Source: Acidobacteriota bacterium
Lineage (GTDB): Bacteria > Acidobacteriota > Terriglobia > Terriglobales > Acidobacteriaceae
Direction: 5' to 3'
Assembly (NCBI GenBank): GCA_031296105.1
Contig: JARLGJ010000057.1
Span: forward strand, 115,682 to 179,681
DNA: 64,000 nt
The notes beneath the pieces were generated by a model. That model was not told where the DNA came from. It worked only from the letters and a program-made list of their open reading frames with translations, and did not search any database. Shown one piece after another: positions 56,723 to 64,000 of this stretch (within the stretch, counting starts at the first letter, position 1; each line of letters opens with the position of its first letter). A program made the translations under genes and the position numbers.

Positions 56723-56742
56723 ACCGGTTCGCCTCGTCGCGT

Positions 56743-58473
56743 TTATTGCACGCCGAACTGCGAGCTGTTTCCCTCGTACTCCGCGAAGTGTGCGGGTGCT
56801 GCGGACGGCAGAGATGTTTTGCCGCGCCGGGCGTTCTGCGTTTTCAGTTGGAAGGTGTCCACCACCTGCAACAGGTCGCCGGCGAGGGCGGAAAGCCCAT
56901 TGCACGACTTCGCCGTTTCGCCCGCGTTCTGCGAGGCCTGCTGCGTCATGCTCGCGATGTTGGCCACGTTAGCGTTGATCGTCTCGGCCGTCGTGCTCTG
57001 CTCCGTGGCCGCACTGGCAATCTGCGTCACCATCTCGCCCACGCTCGTCGCCATCTCGATGATCTGATCCAGCGCCTGCCGTGAGCCTTCCGTCTTCTGC
57101 ACGCCAAGTTCAACCTCGCGCGTGCCCGCCTGCATCACGTTCACCGCTTCGCGCGCCTCGTTCTGAATGCATTCGATCATCTCGGCGATTTCCTTGGTAG
57201 CCGAGGCGGTGCGTTCCGCAAGCTTGCGAACCTCGTCCGCCACCACGGCAAAGCCGCGTCCCTGCTCGCCGGCGCGCGCTGCTTCAATGGCGGCATTCAG
57301 CGCCAGCAGGTTTGTCTGGTCGGCAATGTCGTCAATCACCCCGGCAATGGTGCCGATCTTTTCCGAACTCTTGCCCAGTTCCGTGATGCGGCCGCTGATC
57401 GCCGCATTCGAGCTGGCAATGGAGCGCATCGTCGCCAGCGTTTCGCCGACAATCGCTCCTCCCGCGCGCGCTGTCTCCGAGGCGTGTTCCGCGGCGTCGG
57501 CCGCCTGCCGCGAGTTGCTGCCAACCTCAACCACCGTGGCGCTCATCTCGTGCATGGCTGTGGCCACGTTGTTCGTCTCGTCCGCCTGCTGCCGCGCCGA
57601 ATCCGAGCTTTTCTGGGTAATGCTGCCAATGGACTGGGTGGAATCCGCCAGCGTCTGCGCACTCTCCTGAATTCTTTCCAGCACCGAGTGGAAGGTTTGC
57701 AGCGTGGTGTTCAGCGAGACGGCCATCTCGCCCACTTCGTCCGCCGATTGATAGTCCAGCATCTGCGTCAGGTCTCTCTGCGAAACCCGCTTCAAAACCT
57801 CCGAAGCCTTGCGCAGCGGCGTGGCAATCAGCGAGGTAAGCATCATGGTGGCCAGCACCGCCACGGCCAGCGTCAGCAGAATCGCCAGGCCCACCAGGGT
57901 CTTCGCCCGGTTGCCCAGTGAAATTACGTCCTTGGCCGCTTCGCCCGCGCCCTTGTTATACATGGCAATCACGTCGTCGCCAACTTTGTAGGCGGCCTCG
58001 TAAGTCTCGGTGCTCTTTGCCAGCGCGGCTTTCTTTTCCGCCACGCTCGCGTCGCCGCGCTCGTTGGTGGCCATGGCCGCTTCCGCCGCGGAATCGTAGT
58101 CCTTCACCAGTTGATCGAGGTGGGCCAGCAACTCTCGCTCCTCGTCCGTGGTCAGCAGCTTCTGATACTGCTGAAAACCGTCGGCCAGATTCTGCTTGGC
58201 GGTAAAGTAGCGCGCCTTGTGGTCGGCCATGCAATCGGCCGTGTTGCACAGCGCATGATCCAGCACCGCCCGCTGCTCCACCGAGTGCTGGCTGTGCATC
58301 GCGTCCAGCGTGCGCACGCCGGGCAGCCACTTTTCATTGATCGCCACCGTCGCCTCAGTCACCCGCGATTGCAGCACCATGCTCAGCACGCCAACGCCAG
58401 CCGCCATCAGGCAGACAACGCCAAAGAACAACATCAGTTTCTGGCGAATTCCCAGGTTCCGCAGAAAATTCAT
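56743..58473 (-). CDS. methyl-accepting chemotaxis protein
   Basis: Transmembrane chemoreceptor, about 576 residues from ATG 58473. TM1 about 11-32, periplasmic helical sensor about 33-190 (four-helix-bundle type, two cysteines CNTADC but no haem motif), TM2 about 192-214, HAMP about 215-268, and a long cytoplasmic signalling coiled coil whose hairpin tip [40 protein letters not shown] is nearly invariant in the family. No CheR-binding pentapeptide at the C-terminus. No other che genes are in the window, so it is an orphan receptor. Ligand unknown. Confidence 0.95.
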   Translation of the reverse strand: MNFLRNLGIRQKLMLFFGVVCLMAAGVGVLSMVLQSRVTEATVAINEKWLPGVRTLDAMHSQHSVEQRAVLDHALCNTADCMADHKARYFTAKQNLADGFQQYQKLLTTDEERELLAHLDQLVKDYDSAAEAAMATNERGDASVAEKKAALAKSTETYEAAYKVGDDVIAMYNKGAGEAAKDVISLGNRAKTLVGLAILLTLAVAVLATMMLTSLIATPLRKASEVLKRVSQRDLTQMLDYQSADEVGEMAVSLNTTLQTFHSVLERIQESAQTLADSTQSIGSITQKSSDSARQQADETNNVATAMHEMSATVVEVGSNSRQAADAAEHASETARAGGAIVGETLATMRSIASSNAAISGRITELGKSSEKIGTIAGVIDDIADQTNLLALNAAIEAARAGEQGRGFAVVADEVRKLAERTASATKEIAEMIECIQNEAREAVNVMQAGTREVELGVQKTEGSRQALDQIIEMATSVGEMVTQIASAATEQSTTAETINANVANIASMTQQASQNAGETAKSCNGLSALAGDLLQVVDTFQLKTQNARRGKTSLPSAAPAHFAEYEGNSSQFGVQ

Positions 58474-58725
58474 ACCGGTGTCCATCCAGTGATTCGTAAA
58501 TTCATCGCACGGAAAGTACATCGGCACCTTGGGTCAGAAGGTGTAGCCGCCGCCAGGGTCATGCGTACTGGAAATGTGCGATTACCAAAACGGGCTAGAC
58601 GGATGCAGCGCAAAGAAAGATCGGTCCCATAGCGGAACGCCGGTGATGCCCTCCCCCGTTTTTGGTCCAGTCATAACGAAAGTCCCAGGCGGGTGGCCCA
58701 CCTCTGAAATAGGCACTCTTTGTTG

Positions 58726-58762
58726 GTGCCCTATGTCTGCCTGCGGTTGGCAGACGTGGGAG
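58726..58762. repeat. dispersed palindrome family C, degenerate copy
   Basis: GTGCCCTAT head, stem GTCTGCC (58735-58741) / GGCAGAC (58749-58755), then GTGGG. Same plan as 56687 and 59041. Confidence 0.65.
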
Positions 58763-58974
58763 AGGAATGCTGGAAGATTGTTATCTTTTTCCTTCTCGCG
58801 GCTGGGACCATTCTGCCGAGGTGACCTTGCAGCTCTGTTGCCTATTTGCGCCGCGCTGGGATGCTTCGGCTTCGCCTCCGCATGACACCTTACAGACAAA
58901 AGCAAGAGCAAAGGCAAGCGCAACATCCCCGCCCTGGCAACTGCGGCCAGGATCGGAGCACCCACCGTGGGTTT

Positions 58975-59016
58975 CCCAGGTTAGCTCCGCCACGCTCCGC
59001 GAACCTGGGGCACAAT
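58975..59016. repeat. dispersed palindrome family B, copy in reverse orientation
   Basis: TTCCCAGGTTAGC ... GCGAACCTGGGGCAC; the GTGCCCCA head is on the minus strand. Outer stem CCCAGGTT / AACCTGGG intact. Confidence 0.85.
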
Positions 59017-59040
59017 GTTTGTTCCCACTCAAGCTTGCTT

Positions 59041-59079
59041 CCCACGTCTCGCCGAACATCCGGCGAGACATGGGGCACC
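59041..59079. repeat. dispersed palindrome family C, copy 3 in reverse orientation
   Basis: CCCACGTCTCGCCG / CGGCGAGACATGGG stem (one wobble) with a 6-nt loop, then GGCACC, i.e. the GTGCCCCA head on the minus strand. Confidence 0.85.
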
Positions 59080-59116
59080 AATGTGTATTCCTTACAGCAA
59101 ACGTGGGCTGCCCGTT

Positions 59117-59899
59117 CTATGCGGGTTTGCGCCAGTAGCTCAAGTCCAGCGAATCGAGCGTGAGGAACTCGCGCACAATCTCCACCGTGCTGTGCATCAT
59201 CTCCTGCGGCGTGCCGAAGAATACGACCTGGCCTTCATGCAGAAACAGGATGCGGTCGGCGATCTTCTTGGCCAACTGCATATCGTGCGTCACCACGATG
59301 CTGGTGAGTTTGAGCTGAGATTTCAGCTTGCGGATCAGGTCGCCGAGCAGGTGCGCCGTCAGGGGGTCCACCTGCGTGGTCGGCTCGTCGTAGAGGATGC
59401 ATTCGGGCTGCGCCGCCAAGGCGCGGGCAATGGCCACCGAGCGCTTCATGCCCGTGGATAGGTCCGAGGGAAGCTGGTCGCGGTACTCGCCGACGTTGAC
59501 CATCTCCAGCAGGCCGTCCACGATCTGAAACATCTGCGCCTCGTCCAGCCCGCCATGCTCGCGCAGAGGGAAGGCCACGTTCTCGCCCACCGTCAGGGAG
59601 TCGAAGAGCGCGCCGTTCTGGAAGACCATGGTGACCTTCTTGCGGATCAGCTCCAGTTGCGCCTCGCTGTAATCGGTGATGTCCTCGTAGGCCACGCGCA
59701 CGCGCCCGCTATCCGGCTTGAGGAAGCCCATGATGTGATGCAAGGCGACGGATTTTCCCACGCCGCTGCGGCCCAGAATGCAGACGGTCTCCCCGGTCCG
59801 CACGTCGAAGCTGACATCGTGCAGCACCACCTTCTCGCCGAAGGCCTTGTTCACCTTTTCAAACTGGATGTACGCGCCGTCTTCCTGAATTTCCGCCAT
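59117..59899 (-). CDS. ABC transporter ATPase, MlaF-like
   Basis: 260 residues. Walker A ILGRSGVGKSVALHHIMG near residue 42, Q-loop VFQNGALFDSLTVGENVAFPL near 88, signature LSTGMKRSVAIARAL near 146, Walker B CILYDEPTTQVDP near 168, H-switch VVTHDM near 207. The VFQNGALFDSLTV stretch and overall layout fit the ATPase of lipid-transport (Mce/Mla) importers. The signature reads LSTGM instead of LSGGM. No MlaE permease or MlaD gene adjoins in the window. ATG 59899 with GGAG 3-4 nt upstream; longer upstream frames have no support. Confidence 0.9.
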   Translation of the reverse strand: MAEIQEDGAYIQFEKVNKAFGEKVVLHDVSFDVRTGETVCILGRSGVGKSVALHHIMGFLKPDSGRVRVAYEDITDYSEAQLELIRKKVTMVFQNGALFDSLTVGENVAFPLREHGGLDEAQMFQIVDGLLEMVNVGEYRDQLPSDLSTGMKRSVAIARALAAQPECILYDEPTTQVDPLTAHLLGDLIRKLKSQLKLTSIVVTHDMQLAKKIADRILFLHEGQVVFFGTPQEMMHSTVEIVREFLTLDSLDLSYWRKPA

Positions 59900-59981
59900 A
59901 CGCTCCGCCCGCGGGCTTTCTGCATTGAGTGTAAACGCTACGGGCAGGATTGTGGACAAGGCGTTGGCGCGGCGGGAAGTG

Positions 59982-60362
59982 TCAGGCCGAGTAGGCGGCC
60001 GAGGGCTGCCACTGCATGGCCATGCCGACGATGCGCCCCGCCTGGTCGAGTTCCAGGCGCCCCGGGATGGAGACCACCGAATCGCCGCTGATGCCGGGCA
60101 CGGTGACAAACGCGTGCGGCTCCACATAGCGTCCAGTGTCTTCCGCGCAGATGAAGCTGAGGGCCTGCATGCTGCGCAGCATCTTGGGCACAACAAAGCT
60201 CAGGTCCGCCAGGTCGCCCGTTTCAGAGAGGGAGACGCTGACCTCCACGTCCTCGCGGGCAAACACTTCGTCCTCGCCCAGTTCAAGATTGGGTTTGAAC
60301 ACTACGTAGTAAAGAAATCCGTTCTCCGGATCGTAGCCGGCCCGCTCTACGCGTACACTCAT
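59982..60362 (-). CDS. hypothetical protein, no family recognised
   Basis: 126 residues, no membrane segment or signal. Starts MSVRVERAGYDPENG and continues with beta-rich segments (LYYVVFKPNLEL; DVEVSVSLSETGDLADLSFVVPKML; VTVPGISGDSVVSIPGRL; ELDQAGRIVGMAMQW). The YDPENG ... GDLADLSFVVP layout recalls the DUF2283 type of small beta proteins (short, Tyr-Asp-Pro start, ex-Asp-rich turn), but I am not sure of that. AAGGA lies 4-5 nt before the ATG. The MlaF-like gene starts 82 nt downstream on the same strand; shared transcript possible. Confidence 0.75.
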   Translation of the reverse strand: MSVRVERAGYDPENGFLYYVVFKPNLELGEDEVFAREDVEVSVSLSETGDLADLSFVVPKMLRSMQALSFICAEDTGRYVEPHAFVTVPGISGDSVVSIPGRLELDQAGRIVGMAMQWQPSAAYSA

Positions 60363-60540
60363 GTCGTCCTTTGCCCCCGGCAAACAAGGCCCTGCCCGGA
60401 CAAGGCGCAATTTGTATCACATCGGGCGGTGGATGTACCACCATCTTGCGGAAGGTCCACCCCGCGGGACTCTCTTTTGTAACTCACGCTTTCCCCGCCA
60501 TGCCCCCTATAATCGGCGAGAGAACAGCATTCAGGCGAGA

Positions 60541-61485
60541 GTGAACGTGTATCCAGAGTGGTTCATCGGGAGTTGCTATTTTATCTTCGGGCTGATCTTC
60601 GGCAGCTTTCTCAACGTGTGTATTTACCGTCTGCCGCGAGGACTGTCCGTGGTGGCGCCGCGCTCGGCCTGCCCTGGTTGCAGCACGCCCATCGCCTGGC
60701 ATGACAACATTCCGGTACTGAGCTGGCTTGCCCTGCGCGGCCGCTGCCGCCAGTGCCGCCAGCCCATCACGCCGCGCTATGCGCTGGTGGAGCTCGTCTG
60801 CGGGCTGCTCTTCCTGCTCTCTTTTCTGCGCATGGAGAGTCCCGTGGACGCCGTGAAGAGCTGCGTTATCTGCTTTCTGCTGCTCGGACTCACCTTCACC
60901 GATGCCGAAACGCATCTGCTGCCGGACGCCATGACGCTTCCCGGCCTCTTCGTGGCCGTGGTGTTCAGCCTGTTTTCCCTGGTGCCCGGACCGGCGTTTC
61001 TTTATCCCATCCACGTCCACGGCGCGCCCTCGGCGTGGGACGCCAACCTGCAACTGGCCTTGCGCTCGCTGGCGAATTCCCTGCTGGGCGCGGCGGCCGG
61101 AGCCGGCATCCTTTGGGGCATTGGCTGGGTCTATCAAAAGCTGCGCGACGTGGAAGGCATGGGCCTGGGCGACGTCAAGCTGATGGCCATGGTAGGAGCT
61201 TTTCTCGGCCCGGTGCTGACCATCTTTGCGCTCTGCCTGGCCTCGATTGCCGGCGGCGTCTTCGGTTGCTGGGTGCTGCTGGCGGTGTACGTCAAGCGGC
61301 TCAAGCGTTACCGGCCGCGCCTGGGCCGCGCGGCTGCCACCCGCGCGGCGCGCGCCGCGCAAACCACCCTGCGGGCACTGGAAATCCCTTTTGGCGTTTT
61401 CCTCTGCATGGTCTCGTTAATTGCCTGGTTCTATGGCCCGTCCATGATCCGGGCCTATCTCCACTGGATGAATTTCCTGCGGTAA
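60541..61485 (+). CDS. prepilin peptidase (type IV leader peptidase, A24A)
   Basis: 314-residue inner-membrane aspartyl protease that cleaves type IV pilin/pseudopilin leaders and N-methylates the new end. N-terminal FIFGLIFGSFLNVCIYRLPRG, then the zinc-type CPGC and CRQC pairs (about residues 41-75) of the methylase region, catalytic Asp in LTFTDAETHLLPDAMTLPG near 123 and in GMGLGDVKLMAMVGAFLG near 208. Longer than some because of a basic C-terminal stretch (KRLKRYRPRLGRAAATRAAR) before the last helix. GTG 60541 preceded by AGGCGAG. No pilin or secretion genes are in the window. Confidence 0.94.
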   Translation: MNVYPEWFIGSCYFIFGLIFGSFLNVCIYRLPRGLSVVAPRSACPGCSTPIAWHDNIPVLSWLALRGRCRQCRQPITPRYALVELVCGLLFLLSFLRMESPVDAVKSCVICFLLLGLTFTDAETHLLPDAMTLPGLFVAVVFSLFSLVPGPAFLYPIHVHGAPSAWDANLQLALRSLANSLLGAAAGAGILWGIGWVYQKLRDVEGMGLGDVKLMAMVGAFLGPVLTIFALCLASIAGGVFGCWVLLAVYVKRLKRYRPRLGRAAATRAARAAQTTLRALEIPFGVFLCMVSLIAWFYGPSMIRAYLHWMNFLR

Positions 61486-61562
61486 CAGAAAGTCATGGCA
61501 AGGGGATTACAATGATCGGCACGGCTCGCGCGTTCCGCGAAGCAAACCAAGGGAGCACTTCG

Positions 61563-62204
61563 ATGCGAATTGACCGGATGGGATTGATGTTGCTGCTGCT
61601 GGCCGCCCCGCTCTGGGCCCAGCAGTCCACCAGCCTGGGCGACGCGGCCCGCGACGAGCGCGCCGCGCATCAGAGCACCCCGCGCGCTCAGCACGTCTAT
61701 ACCAATGACGACTTGCAGCGGGAAACTCCTACAGTGCCCGCCGTGGCCGAAAGCGCCGACAGCAAGGACGCCGCGGCACAGCCCGCCGCCGATGCAGCGA
61801 AAGAGGGAGCGGCCAAAGATGCGGCGGCCAGCCCCGCCGCGGCCACCGCGAAACCTGAAGTGAAAACCAAGACAGCCGAGGAACTGCGCGAAGAGCGCGA
61901 GAAGGAATACGAGAAGCGCAACCGGGAGATCAATAAGACCTACACCGACCGCATTCAGAAGCTGCGCGAGCAGATGAATACCGCGCGCCTGCAACTGGCC
62001 AAGCTGGCTACGGCCAAGGCCCAGAACATGGAAGACTTCCGGCGCTCGGTTGGCACCAACCCGTCCATCCCCGACTACAATGCGCAGCAGCACGAGTATG
62101 ATGCACAGATCTCCGCCCAGAAGGATCTGATCTCATCCCTGAACGCGGAGTTGGAAGATGCCATGGAAGCGGCGCGCCATGCTGGGGTTCGCGTGGCCAA
62201 TTGA
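61563..62204 (+). CDS. exported coiled-coil protein of unknown function
   Basis: 213 residues with a signal peptide (MRIDRMGLMLLLLAAPLWAQ). After it, an Ala/Pro-rich spacer (about 65-110) and a long charged coiled coil from about 110 to 205 (ELREEREKEYEKRNREINK; MNTARLQLAKLATAKAQNM; IPDYNAQQHEYDAQISAQK). Likely periplasmic. GGGAG lies 7-8 nt before the ATG. 77 nt after the prepilin peptidase stop, so perhaps the same transcript; nothing in the sequence shows a link to pili. Followed by a terminator. Confidence 0.78.
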   Translation: MRIDRMGLMLLLLAAPLWAQQSTSLGDAARDERAAHQSTPRAQHVYTNDDLQRETPTVPAVAESADSKDAAAQPAADAAKEGAAKDAAASPAAATAKPEVKTKTAEELREEREKEYEKRNREINKTYTDRIQKLREQMNTARLQLAKLATAKAQNMEDFRRSVGTNPSIPDYNAQQHEYDAQISAQKDLISSLNAELEDAMEAARHAGVRVAN

Positions 62205-62208
62205 TTCC

Positions 62209-62234
62209 GCCGGAAGGCTTGCCCTTCCGGCTTT
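62209..62234. terminator. terminator between the coiled-coil gene and the convergent DinB-type gene
   Basis: GCCGGAAGG / CCTTCCGGC stem, 5-nt loop, then TTTG; right after the plus-strand stop and 12 nt before the minus-strand gene end. Confidence 0.8.
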
Positions 62235-62245
62235 GCTCCACTGGT

Positions 62246-62785
62246 TTAAAAGGCCCTCTGGAAGACTGCCTCGTTGCGCGGCTTTCGGCTGCGCAGCTTG
62301 ATCTGCGCCACGTGGTGATGTCCGTGTATGTAGTGGAAGCGGCACCACTGCCGCGCGTTGAGCGGGCCGAGAATCATGTGCATGGCAATGGGACCGCTGC
62401 CCCAGCGCTCCACCGCCGTATCAATGGCGGCGCTCATGCGCTCCAAAGCGGCCAGAGCCTTCTGCAGAGCCTGTTCCGGAGCCATTTCGCCGCGCGGCAC
62501 CACTACCTCCGGAGCATCCAGCCCCGAGGGGAAAAAGCCCAATTCCACCACCACCAGGCGGACCAGCAACTCCTTCAGCCTGGCCGGACGCACCGGTGCC
62601 GGGGCCCCGGAGGAGGCCACCGCCAGCTCGATCATCTTGGCCGTCGTGCCGTAGGTGCGCCCCAGGTGCTCCACGATCTGTGCGCTGCTCCAGCGGCCTA
62701 CGGGCGCGCGGCGCCAGTCGGCCTCGCTCATGTCGGCGGCAGCATCCTGTATCTCGCGGCGCAACTTCTCCAGATCAATATTCAT
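62246..62785 (-). CDS. DinB-superfamily protein
   Basis: 179-residue four-helix bundle. WSSAQIVEHLGRTYGTTA near residue 32 carries the first metal histidine; RFHYIHGHHHVAQIKLR near 150-165 carries the others (His-rich). This His pattern matches the DinB / DUF1569-like group of metal-dependent, often thiol-transferring enzymes of unclear substrate. It lies apart from the DUF1572 member at 31144, and shares only the fold. Confidence 0.85.
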   Translation of the reverse strand: MNIDLEKLRREIQDAAADMSEADWRRAPVGRWSSAQIVEHLGRTYGTTAKMIELAVASSGAPAPVRPARLKELLVRLVVVELGFFPSGLDAPEVVVPRGEMAPEQALQKALAALERMSAAIDTAVERWGSGPIAMHMILGPLNARQWCRFHYIHGHHHVAQIKLRSRKPRNEAVFQRAF

Positions 62786-63061
62786 AGGCTCCCACCAGCC
62801 CTAACGGCTATCTTGCAAGCATTGTAGAGACTCGCGCGCGGCTTGGCATCCGAAAGCGAATAGCCGGCGATCCTCCGCCACTACCTTGCCAACCCCAATC
62901 GGACAAACTCCGCATCGTACTTCAGATGCTGGATTCTCATTGTAAGAGGCCCCATCAGCTTCCTGCGGAAAACCGCGATTCTCCGCACAGTCAAGAAGAT
63001 GCCTTCGGTAACCACTTCGTCGCAACTTCTTGGAAGCGGGTGGTTACTGCCCCGTCGACCG

Positions 63062-63808
63062 CTAAGGCTTTTGTGGGGAAGAAACGCTTCCCGGGGAGGA
63101 ACTCGCCGCGGCCGGCTGCGCCTGTAAGCGATCCAAAGCCTTGTGCGCTTCGGCGGCATGAGGCCCATCCTTTAGTATCGAGAGGTATTCTTCGTAACGC
63201 TGGAGGGCTTCGGGCACTTGCTTCATCTTCTCCAGTGTCTCCGCCAGGCGGAAGGTGGCCTCTGCGTCGCGCGGCTTGTACTCCAAAGCCTCGCGGAAGC
63301 GGCTGAGCGCCGCCTTGTAATTCTCCTGCTTGTAGTAAAACCTTCCCACCTCGACGTCCTTCATGCAGCGCAAGGGACTCCATTCGCGCTGATGAAGCAG
63401 TTCGCCGGCCACGCTGGTCCCATCGGGATGCCGAGGGTCGGCGCCCGGCGGCGGCGAAAGATCGATGCGGTTCGTTTCGCTGCTGCTCTCGTTGTCGCTG
63501 CGCGGGGCGCTCGCGTTCGGTGGAATCTTTGATGCCGTGGAGGAGGATGCCTGGCCGCCATCGGCGCCGGAAGATTGCGGGCTGCCGCTGGTATTTTTTA
63601 GCGGAACTGGCGTCTCGGGCAGGTCGGGAGCGTTGGGATCCCAGGCTGGCGCGGGAGCGGCTTTCTTCTCCGGCTTCTGCTCCGGATGGTTATACCCGGG
63701 ATTCTCCGTCATCGGGCCGTCGAGATCGCCCGCCTGCTGCGCCGCCGCCGGAGCCGCGCAAACAAGAGCCACCGCCAGTAGCATCAGCATGGAACCAGAA
63801 CGTCTCAT
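63062..63808 (-). CDS. exported tetratricopeptide-repeat protein
   Basis: 248 residues: signal peptide (LMLLAVALVCAAPAAAQ), a long Pro/Ser/Ala-rich, probably disordered region (about 25-130), then three TPR units about 145-235 (VGRFYYKQENYKAALSRFREALEYKPRDAEATFRLAE with further repeats, then LQRYEEYLSILKDGPHAAEAHKALDRL). Probably periplasmic scaffold. Starts at ATG 63808; the A-family repeat lies upstream of it at the window edge. Confidence 0.88.
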   Translation of the reverse strand: MRRSGSMLMLLAVALVCAAPAAAQQAGDLDGPMTENPGYNHPEQKPEKKAAPAPAWDPNAPDLPETPVPLKNTSGSPQSSGADGGQASSSTASKIPPNASAPRSDNESSSETNRIDLSPPPGADPRHPDGTSVAGELLHQREWSPLRCMKDVEVGRFYYKQENYKAALSRFREALEYKPRDAEATFRLAETLEKMKQVPEALQRYEEYLSILKDGPHAAEAHKALDRLQAQPAAASSSPGSVSSPQKP

Positions 63809-63890
63809 GGCGCTATTTTACCCGCCTGGAGGCGCTTGTGATTTGCGATTGTTAGGGGTTAGGGAGACTCTGATCAAGTCGGAATCTGTC

Positions 63891-64000
63891 AGGGCATGGC
63901 TTCAGCCATGCCGCTAAAACGGCAACCATATGTTGCGGCTTTAGCCGCAGGGGAAAGGCCCGGCAAGAATAAAACAGCTTTCCCTCAGGGGCTGAAGCCC
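63891..64000. repeat. dispersed palindrome family A, copy 3 (runs off the window)
   Basis: AGGGCATGGC-TTCA-GCCATGCC (63891-63912), GCGGCT-TT-AGCCGC (63935-63948), and a truncated CAGGGGC-TGAA-GCCC at the window end. Same TTCA/TGAA loops as copies at 16029 and 26006. Confidence 0.85.

Larger units (their letters stand above)
58474..59116. other. gene-free region between chemoreceptor and MlaF-like genes, carrying palindromic repeats
   Basis: About 640 bp without a supportable gene. Contains family C-like and B repeats (listed separately at 58726, 58975 and 59041) and decayed pieces such as GTGGCCCACCTCTG near 58693. The chemoreceptor promoter must lie just upstream of 58473 on the minus strand; I cannot pick it out. 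Confidence 0.6.

Noticed and set aside
58257..58280. CNTADC in the chemoreceptor sensor domain as a haem motif
   Set aside because: Lacks the CxxCH pattern; no following histidine, so no c-type haem call.

Overview
This 64 kb window is GC-rich, densely coded chromosomal DNA, most likely from an Acidobacteriota member of the Terriglobia (Acidobacteriales) type. The basis is an Oar-like TonB-dependent receptor with an N-terminal carboxypeptidase-regulatory domain, DUF5666, DUF1844, DUF1572 and DinB-type proteins, menaquinone-type genes, scattered rather than operonic housekeeping genes, and several families of short intergenic palindromes. This placement is inferred from gene content; there is no rRNA gene in the window. 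I see no phage, transposase, integrase or CRISPR array.

Layout. 1-6 kb: the end of a tripartite RND efflux operon (two inner-membrane pumps and an outer-membrane channel lipoprotein), closed by a 42-nt perfect palindrome. 6-14.8 kb: an Oar-like receptor, a DUF5666 protein, glutamine synthetase, purQ and a YkgJ-type protein. 14.8-22 kb: a 2-hydroxyacid dehydrogenase, an aminotransferase, a polyprenyl-type glycosyltransferase, then a tight ygfZ-like / DUF1844 / MBL-fold / ribF operon. 22-31.7 kb: EamA and CDF transporters, an SDR-like protein, menG (ubiE), aroB, nadB, a tRNA-Ala(CGC) with its own promoter, a glycosyltransferase and a DUF1572 protein. 31.8-38 kb: an acetate module on the minus strand (DUF485 protein, actP, then two different acetyl-CoA synthetases).

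38-46 kb is the most coherent regulatory block. It holds a Crp/Fnr regulator with FNR-like cysteines but a CRP-like recognition helix, two perfect GTGA-N6-TCAC sites (one before its own gene, one before the next operon), a HybA/HybB-like quinone-linked electron-transfer pair, a histidine kinase whose periplasmic part carries c-type haem motifs, an NtrC-type sigma54 activator, and an archaemetzincin-type protease coupled by ATGA overlap. 45.7-50.2 kb: anmK overlapping a peptide-binding lipoprotein, xseB, a stand-alone degenerate receiver and ispA. 50.4-53.2 kb: a beta-carbonic anhydrase, a 1.1 kb gene-free stretch, an UPF0173 hydrolase and a rhodanese. 53.4-64 kb: a GAF-GAF-PP2C phosphatase with lysA, a chemoreceptor, an MlaF-like ATPase, a prepilin peptidase, a coiled-coil exported protein, a DinB-type protein and a TPR protein.

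The best candidate for something undescribed is the gene-free stretch at 51.0-51.65 kb. Read on the minus strand it is a run of about a dozen compact hairpins, six of them closed by GNRA tetraloops (four GCAA, two GAAA), with a G.U pair that only works in the minus-strand RNA, a 12-bp long-range helix, a duplicated 27-nt module, a plausible promoter and a strong intrinsic terminator. It looks like a roughly 690-nt structured non-coding RNA that I cannot assign to a family. A second theme is at least three dispersed palindrome families between genes; two of them share the head GTGCCCCA and differ in the inner stem, as expected of structure-conserved mobile or processed elements.
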